Positions 1-11,900 of a stretch of DNA of 64,000 nucleotides are shown here, in pieces. Numbering within the stretch: the first letter of the stretch is position 1; each line of letters opens with the position of its first letter. The translations under genes were made by a program, and so were the position numbers. The stretch is from Gerris lacustris (lineage: Eukaryota > Arthropoda > Insecta > Hemiptera > Gerridae): contig OX578283.1 in the NCBI GenBank assembly GCA_951217055.1, positions 64,510,228 through 64,574,227 of the forward strand, written 5' to 3'. A model generated the notes under the pieces. That model was not told the DNA's origin, did not search any database, and worked only from the letters and a program-made list of their open reading frames with translations.

Positions 1-98
1 TTACAGGTTCACATATGCTTTGTCTTGAAGCGAAGGTCGCTTGAGAGCTTTTCCTTCATTTACCTTAATCAACCATATCTTGAAATTATATAAATTTT

Positions 99-445
99 AA
101 TTCATATTTTACGATTTTGGTAGTATTCATACTACGGAACGATTAAATTTTAATTTAAATCAAATTATAATTATTATTAACTACGGGAAACAGAAAGAGA
201 AAAATAGACTCCAGCGCGGGGATTTGAACCACCGGCCTCTATATTTCCAGTATAGCACTCTAACCGACTAAGCTACGCAGGAGAATAAATTTCTCTGACG
301 TTAATGATACCTTGACCCGAATTTAAAGCTTTCAATTTTTCCACAAGTCTGAGAAGTCAACATTAATGACAAAGAACTAGACCAAGAAATAACGCTTATA
401 ATTATAAAGTACCCAATTAGTACCTGTACCTCGTACAATCAATTA
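99..445 (-). repeat. SINE-like family A, copy 1 (central tRNA-like promoter)
   Basis: The minus-strand tRNA-like part (283-207) has an A box (TAGCTTAGTCGG) and a B box (GGTTCAAATCC), the two internal RNA polymerase III signals. The anticodon-loop-like CTGGAAA sits between short complementary arms. Unlike ordinary tRNA-headed SINEs, about 160 bp of conserved leader precede it and about 110 bp of AT-rich tail follow. Leader and tail recur in the other copies, so they belong to the element. Confidence 0.7.
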
Positions 446-446
446 G

Positions 447-727
447 AAATTCATATTTTACGATTTTGGTAGTATTCATACTACGGAACGATTAAATTTT
501 AATTTAAATCAAATTATAATTATTATTAACTTATTAACTACGGGAAACAGAAAGAGAAAAATAGACTCCAGCGCGGGGATTTGAACCACCGGCCTCTATA
601 TTTCCAGTATAGCGCTCTAACCGACTAAGCTACGCAGGAGAATAAATTTCTCTGACGTTAATGATACCTTGACCCGAATTTAAAGCTTTCAATTTTTCCA
701 CAAGTCTGAGAAGTTAACATTAATGTG
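447..727 (-). repeat. SINE-like family A, copy 2
   Basis: Nearly identical to copy 1 and directly adjacent in the same orientation; tRNA-like region 640-563. The leader is cut short near 727. It differs from copy 1 mainly by a TTATTAAC duplication near 523-537. Confidence 0.7.
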
Positions 728-736
728 TTAATATAT

Positions 737-819
737 AGGCCGGTGGTTCAAATCCCCGCGCTGGAGTCTATTTTTCTCTTTCTGTTTCCCGTAGTTAATA
801 ATAATTATAATTTGATATA
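737..819 (+). repeat. SINE-like family A, inverted fragment
   Basis: Starts inside the B-box half (GGTTCAAATCC near 747) and runs into the tail, on the opposite strand to copies 1 and 2. With copy 2 it forms an inverted repeat around 720-740. Confidence 0.6.
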
Positions 820-1371
820 CATTTTAATTATCATCAAAATGATTACATGTTAAAAATCATAGTTTGGTTTATAAATAGTCCGTGTTAACCAATAAGAACC
901 ATTAACTCTAACTCACACAGTGAGCAACTCCCTTCAAAATTATCCCTGTAATGGGTTTAAAATTTAAGAGTTCATACCATTCCATACACAGTCCCCTCTT
1001 TTTAAGGCAGCGCTAATAAAATATAATAAGTAGTTCTGCTGCAAATTGAGACCCACATAAGTGCTGATAGTTATAATTTTTAATAATTTTATGGTCGGGG
1101 TTAGACATTGCCGATTGGCTGGCAACCTGCCTGAAACCAAGGTGTTAACTCCATAACATCTAATTTATTTGATGTTTTGGATAATAGAGGTGGGACATAT
1201 TTCACACTGATTGTCATATCGAGATTTTAACAGTGGGCGATATCGTAAAAGATACAAAAAAATCTATGGTAGAAGATGCAGCCCTAGGTAGTAATGAGGA
1301 GGAGCCTCCAAGAAAGGTATAATTTTCCAATCTAGGTATAGTATAGGTATGTTTTTAAGAAATGTACTTAC

Positions 1372-1507
1372 AATTCGAGATCTATTTTGAATTCCTGGGC
1401 CGCAGTATGCATTACAATTTGACCATGGCGTCCACTCACTCAAGATACAGTCTATAGGGCAAGGCTCCAGGCAGGGTTCTTCTTGTAAACCATAGTCTCC
1501 ACAGAAA
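1372..1507 (-). CDS. THSD7A: THSD7-like exon m (last exon in window)
   Basis: 136 nt, residues 699-744. The first T completes a Ser codon after ATTTTAG; it ends in phase 0 at CGAATT/GTAAGT. It holds EEPCLEPCPIDC, then SEWTPWSNCNAYCGPG (WTPW plus CGPG) and QNRSR. Later modules and the membrane anchor must lie to the left of the window. Confidence 0.87.
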
Positions 1508-2915
1508 CTAAAATAAAAATAAATAAAAAAATATGTATCACTACTTTTATTTTTGCTATATTACAAGATTAATTAAGGTTACAAATACTTGTAGTTGGTG
1601 AAGGCACTTCACAAACACACCATGAGATAACTCAATAACACTTGCAGTTGGTGAAGGCACTTCAAAAGCACCCCATGAGTAAACTCAATAATACTTGTAG
1701 TTGGTGAAGGCACTTTAAAAAGCACACCATGAAATATTTGTATTTGGTGAACCCACTACATGAGTTAACTCCAATATTACTTGTAGTTGGTGAAAGCACT
1801 TTAAAAAGCACACCATGAAATATTTGTATTTGGTGAACCCACTACATGAGTTAACTCCAATATTACTTGTAGTTGGTGAAAGCACTTTAAAAAGCACACC
1901 ATGAGTTAACTCAATAAAAAAAACTACAGAGACTCAACTAACTATACTGAGTGGACAACTACAATAATAGCATGAAGGGTACGCAATAATAATAATAATT
2001 ACCTGGGATCAACCATTTGTTCTTTATCATCATAGCAACCCACAGCTCTGTAACGAGTTCCAGTGCCACAAGGCTTACTGTCATTGGCCAAGCAAGCAGA
2101 CCATTCTGACACTGGCACAGAATAGTATTCGCTGCATGGGCAGTTCTGGGTTTCCATTAGAGGTAGATCTTGACAAACTTCATGCAGGTATGCTTCACCT
2201 TAGAACATAAATTAACAATTAAATATTCTCTAAATTAGAAAAATTAGTAGGACAATAGATAAATCTGTTTTCTTTTTATAACCATCCCATAATCAACTAA
2301 TAAAATTCTATTGGTAAATAATGAATAAGAAAGTACCAAGGATTCAAGTTCAAATAGAAGAATCCAAGTTAAAACCTAAGAAAGTTTTAATTTGTTAGGG
2401 AAAATATGATTTATCTGTTTCGATCTTACTTTATTTTATAAGACAACATAATACTGCTATCAGCAGAAAAATGGGTCATGAGGGTCAGTAATTTTACGTA
2501 TAATAGCAAGCAAAAAAGTGTCTGACTAACACCAAGCTAGAATTTTGTATAAGAGTAAATCGTTTGATGCTTTTTAAGAATATGTTTTCGGCTAAGTTCG
2601 TCTGCAGGACATAGCTTGGCAATATGCATGTGAAAGAAACAAACCGGTGGAAAGCGGCCATGTCCCACCCTTTCTGGTGGACAATGTGATTTTCATGTTC
2701 CCAAATACGAAATTAGTTAGTAGACCAAAAATCAAGTTGATGTTAGTGAGTCACTTAATAGGTTAGTTAGTCAAATATAACTCCAAATCAAAGAGGTCAC
2801 CTATTGACTCACTATCATCAACTTGATTTTTGGTCGACTAACTAAGTTAGTACTCAGGATATAATGAAAGTCACAAGGTCCACCAAAAAGGGTGCAACAT
2901 GGTGGCTCTCCACCG

Positions 2916-2950
<35 letters not shown>

Positions 2951-5900
2951 CCTATTGCCAAGCTATGTCCCGAGAACAGACTTAGCCGACCACATATTCT
3001 TAAAAGGCAACAAAAGATTAACTGCTTTACAAAATTCTAGCTTGATGTTAGTCAGACACTTTTTTGCATGCTTTCTCCTGGACTAGTATTTAGTTGATGA
3101 GATCATTTAGTAGTAATTATCAGTGTGGTACATGATTTATTGTTTGAAATCAAACCTATGTATCCTGCTTTGCTAATCTGAAATTAGACAAAGAAAAGTT
3201 ATGTTATCAGTAAGCGAAAAGTTTTCTGATGGGCAGGAGCTAGAATCAGCACCATTATGTTTTTATTACAGTATACGTGTTAGGAGATGTGACTTTTGAC
3301 ACTTAGATTGGCCAACCTAAATGAGGAAAGAAATAAATCCGCTAGGCCTATAGGGGTGCCAGTAACATTTTTGTTTGTCCAGTTGGCCTGATCTTCTAGA
3401 ATTCAAAATTCTTCTCATTGGTTTCCCACCCTAATTTTTCTGATTTTCCCATGTTGTCAAAAGTCAAAACTCATAACGCGTAAACTGTATAATAATTGCC
3501 ATTTATTGAAAATATACAATTTTATACTAACATATATGCATAACAATTTATTCTACACATTTTCAAATCGGCCTTTCGCCGTGGCACCCTAAATTGGGTT
3601 TTGGAGTTACCTTATTTATTTATTCATTTTTTTTTTTTTTTTAATACATATTCTTATTTACAAAACAATGATAAGCAAATGATATTCTATAACTCTACTT
3701 AGCTAATATTAGAGACTGATCATATAAACATAATAAATAGTTTCATATAGTAATAAATAAACATCATAGTTATAATTTAATTTAAAATAACAAAAAAATA
3801 AAACATAAAAATCTTCTAATGATTTCACTTAAATAATTTGCTGCGTTATATTCGCATACTTTTTCTTTCTTTTCTTTTTTCTTTTCTTTTTTTTTTCCTT
3901 TTGGTTAACCGTATAAACGAATTGATTTTATAGATAAATACAAAAATAATTACAATAAACCTATATATACTATCTTATATACTTCATAAAAAAAGAAATA
4001 TCACATGCATCTTACTCGCTATTTATATCAGTAATTAATTCTTAACTAGCCATACAACCGAATAAATATCTCGCATTCTCTTCCACTCATGTCTGTCGAG
4101 TGCAATCCTCGGCCAACATGCTCCCCCACAACATTTACTCATCTCTTCATCCCAACTTACTCTCGGTCTGCCTCTATTTCTTTTCCTGTCCATCGGATAC
4201 CAACCTAATATCTTTTTCGTCCATCTGTCATCAGCCGTTCTCACTACGTGTCCTGCCCAGTTCCATTTTTTGTCTATCAGAGTTTTTCCTATATCTTCCA
4301 TTTCCGTCAATTCTCTTATCCACGTATTTGTTTTTCGATCCCTTCTTGTATAGCCTAGCATGCTTCTTTCCATAACTGGTTCCGTTTTCTAAAGCGCTTT
4401 TTAAATCTTTAATTTTCTTCTGCACACTGAAATCTTTTAATTTTCCTCTTATAATATTAGCCAGTTCTTTTAACTTTTCCCCGTCATATTTTTTTTTTTA
4501 TTAACTTCCTTCTCTTTCTTAATAGTTTTCTTATTTCCAGAGGTAAATTCTTTTTGTTTTCTGATTTATGTGTTTCGGCAATTTTTTCAGTCGCAGATTT
4601 TAGGGATAGTCTAATTTTCTCTTCTAGTCTTTCAATATGATCCTCCTTTTCTAAATCTTTAATCCCAGACTCTATTAACACTTGTTCATATGCAAGGTCT
4701 ACTCCGTCTGTAATATTCACCTTCTTCCTATTATTCCACAATCTCACACTGGTTTTTATTTTTAATTTAGCTTTTAGTGGTCTATGATCACTACCGACGT
4801 CGATCTTATCTTCAGCTTCTACATCTTTGACTATATCTTTTTTATTTGAAATTATAAAATCAATTTCATAACTAATTTAAGTACTAAGTAAACTGTAGGT
4901 AAAACAAACAACTGATGACTAATAAAATTACTACCTTTTAAGAAATTCCCTATCCCACAAATGCACATATTCTTTTCTAAATTATATTTTAATTGTTTGT
5001 TTTTCTCATAACTGATTATAGGGCACTGATAAACCAAATAATAATAATAGGTTGAAAGGATCTTGGTGCGTTGGCTTCCACGGTTAATTTCATAATGGAG
5101 TTCTATGTCTTCCGGTGGTGGCCCCGTCTTAGTGGATGATACTTCCGATGTTTCGCCTCTTATGCTAGAGGCATCTTCAGGGTAGAGCATGTTGTACTGT
5201 TTCCTGCTGTGAATGTGGTTTTAATCTCACAGGCTTCCCACAGGTTTTCAAAAGAAAAATTCCAGGACAAAATCATGATTTTCCAAGACACTTTCGAACC
5301 AATAAAAATTGTAGGCTCTTAACTGGAATGGCTCTTTTTGGTGCACAAATTAAAGAATCTCATTTATATTATAAGAAAATGCCCAACCATGAGAGGCCGG
5401 ATGAGAACAAGATTTCAATCATATCAAAATCTGGAATGTATGTAATATTTTTGTGTGTGTTTAATTAGGAATATTGGTCAATGGAATTAATTAAAACAAT
5501 TTTAAAACTGTAGCTAATATTTCATAAAAAACTAAACCAGTTATTATTTTTCACAACTATTAAACATTTTCATGATCCATTGAAGTAAATTTATAAAAGG
5601 AATTATTTTCTGGATGCAACCGTTCAAATATTTAAAAGTTAGCCTATTTCTTTATTTAGCCTTAATACCAAGCTATCACAAATGGTGAGCCAGTAGTTTA
5701 ATTTTATTATTATTTGTTTTTAATACTTAACACTGACAACAAACTTCAAAAATCAATATGAAAACATTTTGCGGCAAAAACCCCATGAAATTGGAAATTA
5801 AAGCACAATATTCCAGGACAAATGAAAAAATTCCAGGTCAGAGAGCCAAATTCCAGGTTTTCCAGGACGCGTGGGAACCCTGTCTCATGTTTCTTCAGGA

Positions 5901-8900
5901 TCTGTGAGATTTTATCAGTCGTGCCCTTAACATAGGGGAGGAACGCCTTCCTTTGGGTTGGAGGATTGGGTGGCGTCTGCTCAAACCTGAGAACCCTGAG
6001 CAGACGCCACCCAATCCTCCAACCCAAACGAAGGCGTTCCTCCCCTATGTTAAGGGCACGACTGATAAAATCTCACAGATCCTGAAGAAACATGAGATTA
6101 AAACCACATTCACAGCAGGAAACAGTACAACATGCTCTACCCTGAAGATGCCTCTAGCATAAGAGGCCAAACGTCGGAAGTATCATCCACTAAGACGGGG
6201 CCACCACTTGAAGACCTAGAACTCCAGGTTAAAAGTAATTTCTTGTTACAAAATATTCTTTCAGAGACTTTTGATATTTCTTCTATAATGTTAAGCATGT
6301 TATCATATCAAATCAAGGTACATTGATCTTTGTAAGAGACTAAATGACTTAAGAAAAAACAAAAAAAAAACAAAAACCAGAAACAATGTTGCCACATAAC
6401 ACTAGCAAAAATAAGTTACCTATAAGTTGTCTGATTCTTGATTTGAGACCTGTGCAAGGTTGTTTGCATGGTGTCCACTGAGTCCATTCAGTGATCTGAC
6501 AGGGAGACTTGCAGTCCACATGGCACCTCTCCACGCTAGGTGGCATTGCACCTCCACGGTCAATACAGAAACGTAGTTCTACATGTGCTGGAGAACCTTC
6601 TTCTATACACCACAAATCTAAACAAAAACAAACAAAATATTGTTACATAGAGAAAACTTATTTTTATAAATTAAATTATATAAGGTAAATAATTCTTCAA
6701 AATGAATTCTTTGATTATTCTAGAATGAAATAAAGAAGTCAGATACAGTCTCTATATAATAAATTCCTTTGAGGCCTGTAAGCCAGGGGTGGCCACAGAG
6801 GGGGGGAGGGGGTCAGTAAATAGCACTTTTTTCCACTTTGGGGGGGGGGATGGATGTGATAATACACAAGAGGTTTTATGAAACCCTACTGATGCCTTCA
6901 CACTTTTCAGGTTTTAAAACTTTAAAAACAGTTTATACAACTTTACTGGCCTACGACAGGGGGGGGGGGGGGGGGGGGGGGTATTGTCAGGGTCCTGGTT
7001 TGTTTGCAACCAAAAAGGCAAGAAAGAGTAGCGTAACTATTGCCTAGGGAATTGCGTGTGGGCCCCCAAATCCAAAAAAAACTACTATATATTTGTACCA
7101 TCTTAATCAATATGTTCAATGTTAATTTACATGAGAGAAACTGACAGACAAATCATAATAACAAACTCATGTTAATAACTTGTACATTTTTATTTGTCAT
7201 GCAGTTTTTGTAATACTGTTAACTATTTTGATTTGCTTACGGACGACTTTTTTTAAGACCCTATTCCAAACCGTCATTGCATGGCTTCTTCATTGCATTG
7301 CATCTTAAAGTTATAAATATGAAATTTAAAGTAGAAGAATGTAGTTTTCAGACCCCACAAACCCCATATCTCTATCTAATACAGAAGCTGAGCTATAAAT
7401 GTTCAAAAAAGTGCGGTTTTTTTGGCCCACCCTGTAGATATTTTAGAAGAAATACGGCAAACAAATTTAGTTGGACCTGATGTCTTCTTGTAAGCAACTA
7501 TGTAGTACTCATCCAATTAAAAGGCATATGTAAGTAAAGTGAATCTCACTTATTAATTTACAGTATGCTAAATATATTAATTATAATACCCTTAAGATAT
7601 GGTATATGCCTACCTCTAGTTCTGAGGCCATGTCCACACCTGTTGCCAGATGCAAGCTGGCAGTTAGACCAGTTACCCTGTCTCCACAAGTATACGGGAC
7701 AGGACTCTTGGTAAGAGAAGCACTGCCTCTCTTCAGTTAACGGACCGCAGTCTTTTCCTTCCAGAACAACTCTGTACCTCGTCTGCTTCATCACTTCTCC
7801 CCTTGAACCATCTGTACAAAAAACAAAAAAACAATAATTTTAGAATATATTATTCAGGAGAAAATATTGCTAATCAAACTATTGCAAATCTGGTAGATTA
7901 AAAAAAAAAAAAAAAATCTACACTAGGTCAGGTAGATATAAGAGTTTTCAAAAGGTATTTTGGGTATTTTTTGTATTATTTATTTCAATTTTAACCAAAT
8001 CGGTTTCAGCATGTCTGCTATCGTAATTGGTTACAAACTAACTTAGTTCGTAATGACATGGTTGACGATAGCAGACATGCTGAAACCAGTTGGGTTAAAA
8101 TTGTAACAATAATTGTGATTTAGACAAACAAACAAAAAATTATCTAAATTGTGTTTTATATAATTAAACATGTGTAACTATCAAAAAACCTTGAAACTAC
8201 TTGTTAATGCTAATAAGTTTCATGTTTTAATTGGGTCAGAGTCGTGAATACGGAGCATAAGGTATATAAAGGTACCGCACACCGTTCATGTATTGAGGGA
8301 CTGAACAAACCTCACTAAATTCAGGGAAATTATGCCCAGTATCAACAGGTAAAAACACGTTGCACCATTTCACACATCTCATAAACCTGGTTTTTTTTCA
8401 TACGGCGGTTGAAATGGTGCGATGTGTTTTAACCTGTTGAAACTGGATATAATTTCCCTGAATTTGGTGAGGTTTGTTCAGTCCCACAATACAGAACAGT
8501 GAGGGGTGCAGTCAGAATGACACATAATTTATTTTTATATACCTGATGCCCCATATTCATGACTCTGACCTTTAATTGTGTTAAAATCCAATATTTTTGT
8601 TAGTGTTACAGTTACAGAACTGATTTCCTTGATCCATGATTCAATGGGTTCAGGGTCTCCGTTTCTTTAAACAACTACACATTATAAAAGGTAGTAGTAT
8701 TAAAACAAAATTGTTAGGGTAACTAAACATCCCATTTTGACCGGGACAGTCCCAGTTATTTTAAGCTTTTGAAGGTGTCCCGTCGGTTTCGGAATATGTC
8801 CCGTTTTTTTTGGAAAAATGGAACATTTTCCAAAAGGTATGGGTAAAATGAAAAACGCTTCCCATACTTAATGAGTTGGAGACGTTGCCAATCTTAGTAA

Positions 8901-11900
8901 ATATTTTATAATCAATGGTTTGCTTCTCCAATGTTTAATATTTACTCATCATCGTTTTGAAGGGGGGGGGGGAGCACATAACTGGTTTTGGCTACTAAAT
9001 ACATTGGCGTCTTCAGATTCAAAAAATTAGTTGATCACATTAACATGGTATCGAAGTGAATCTCCGTCATTTACTTTGATACCATGTTACTGTAATATTT
9101 ATCGTGAGCGGTAAATCTGCACTATATGTCCCACCTATTCTAAATGTCCAATTCACTTCGGTTTCGAATGTAGCATCTCGATAAATTCAATTTTATTTTC
9201 TTAAATTCCCCCCTTTTTTTCTAAATGCTACAATAGCTCAACCTCCCCTTCCCCCCTCCCAATTCCAATGTCTTTTTTTGAACTAAACTTTATGTAGCCA
9301 CCCTACTATTAGTAGTAGGCTTAAATTCGGACTTACTTGGATAGCAGGTATGAGGATTACATGCAGTCCATTCTGACCAAGGGGAGACTTGACATTCAGC
9401 TGGACACTCGACTGTACATGTTCTGCTTTCAGCTGGCTTTTTCAGCGTTCTACATCTGATAAAATCCAAAACAAAATGTATTTAGAATCAATTGAATAAG
9501 AAAAAAATGTAGGAACTCTAGTAAGGAAATAAATAAATTCTAAAAAAAAAAATGATATTGTCTCTTTCATTAAAGTCTCTTAAATTACATAAAATGATAT
9601 TAGATTTGACTAACTTATCAGGTGAAACATATTGTTGGTTTTCAGAGCAGTAGACTTCTCGAATTTGGTAACCTTCTCTGTCACAGGTTCCGTTGCAAGG
9701 CTGCCACGGTAATGTCATCCAACTATATCCGTGACACCCGTGTAGATTACAACCTTCAATTTGAAGCATCTCGTCGGGATCTGGACATGGGTGTCCTCCT
9801 AAAAAAACATCAGATACAGTTAAATTATTAAATCATATTCCAAGCAAAAAATGAGAAATAATTGTTAAGAATTTACTTAAAACAGGAATTATTTATCCCA
9901 GATAGAGCCTGGTTTACATGATCCAACTTAACTTTAATCAAATCTATTTGGTCCAAGTGTTTGTGGAACGTTGAAGTAAGGTTTGCACTTGCAAACTGCA
10001 AAGTATACTAGATCCAAGTAGTGGAACTTTGATACACTATAAAGTAGAGGTTAAGATAGATTGTGTGAAATGATTTTCACTCAAGAACTTTCCAGTTAAA
10101 TTGTAATAATTAAGATTTAAAACAGTGGTGATATATAACCTTCTACTAAACAAAACCCAGCACAATCTTGCATCATAGTCATTTTTTGACAGCTCGTTCT
10201 CATAATTTGTCAGGCGGCGCCATTTTTTCGTCCAACTCAACTTGGATTGAAGTTGACTTGGTTACCCTCTTTACACGATCCAAGTAGCGTCAAAGCTGAC
10301 TTGGATCGTGCAAACAGGGTTTAAAGCATTAAAATGTGTATGAAGCTAAAGTCGTAGTAATAAACAATAAATAAATAAACGTCTCAAGAATAATTTTGAA
10401 ACCTTGGCACTTCTTTAGATTGTTACTCCCCTTATAAAATAAAAACAGAGGGGAGTAACAATCTAAAGATAAAGGTGTACGGTATGTTCTTCTTTAGACT
10501 GTTACTCCCCTTATAAAACAGAAGTGTGATATTCCTTTGTCCTAAAGTGAATTGGACTAAACATCCCTTTGTCTTAATAGTTATTTTGTCTAAGTAATTT
10601 GTATTCTAAAACAACATAGGGGAGTAACAATCTAAAGAAGTACCGAAACCTTTTTAGTTTTTTAGTCAGAGTTTATTTATCAAGATGACTTTACTGCCAA
10701 TGTTTTATTTTTATAAGCTTTTAATATGTTTTCGGTTTAAAAAATTGCATTTTGGAAGTTAATTTGCCAATTTGATAATTCATACTGTTAATTATAATCT
10801 TAATACTTATATTCTATTCTTAATACAATAGAACCTCGCTTACACGACCCTCAATAACACGGCAACCTCAATTACAAGTGCAATTTTCAAATCCCCTTGA
10901 GATCGCCATAACACATAATGTAAAATTAACCTCTATAACGCGACTATTATTATCTAAACAACCTCAATAACAAGTCGTTTTGAGAAGTCAACCTCTATAA
11001 CAAGTCGTTTTGAGAAGTCAACCTCAATAATAAGTCGTTTTGAGAAGTCAACCTCTATAACAAGTCGTTTTGAGAAGTCAACCTCTATAATAAGTAGTTT
11101 TGAGAAGTCAACCTCTATAACGCGACTCTATACAGGAATGGGTGGACCTTGAACAAGTCTAGGCTTGAACACCCCGCCCATTAACCTCGATAACACGACT
11201 GATAGCCAAAATAAACTTGATAACACGACTCTCAACAAAAAGAGCACCTCGATAACAAGACTTTCCCTAATCCCCTTGAGACACTTCTTATAGGTTCTAC
11301 TGTATTGTATTTTGAAAGCTTGGGAAATTCAAATAAATGTGGAACTGAATTTTGAATTTGAGAAGTTCGGGCCAATTAGACAAATAAAAATGTCTCTGGC
11401 TACCTCCATCACAGGCCTAGAGGCTTTATTTTTTCCCTCACATAGGTTGGCTAAAGTGAATTCCAAGAGTTAATACTAATTGTAAGAATAGTATAGTAAT
11501 TCTCATGTCACTACATAATTAACATTTAGTAATGACGCCAATGCTTACAAACACATACCATGTCCGGGAGGTGCAATAACAGTTCTGTTCCTAGATCTAA
11601 GAGCCATGCTGGTAGGTGTAGAACATGGTTGGGAGCAGGGTGACCATGAAGACCATGCAGAAACTACACAATCATATGGACAGGGAAGTAAACATCTTTC
11701 TTCTGATACTGGCATCACGTCCATGCACCAACTGTTAGCCACCACCTCCTGCACCATTATTATAAGAATATTAAAGATTGTAACTTCTTTCAATTTGGTA
11801 TATAAAATAATTAAAATATATTTTCAGAAATAAGGTTTAATTTATATATAAATAAATATGTTATAAGTATACTAGGTGTTCCAAATAGATGATTACCCCT

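Noticed and set aside
207..640. Two functional tRNA genes on the minus strand
   Set aside because: A and B boxes are present, but the same leader and tail accompany every copy and the acceptor stems are poor, so they are SINE-like repeats.
6838..7047. Plus-strand frame with a poly-Gly tract
   Set aside because: The glycines come from a G homopolymer; nothing else in the frame looks conserved.
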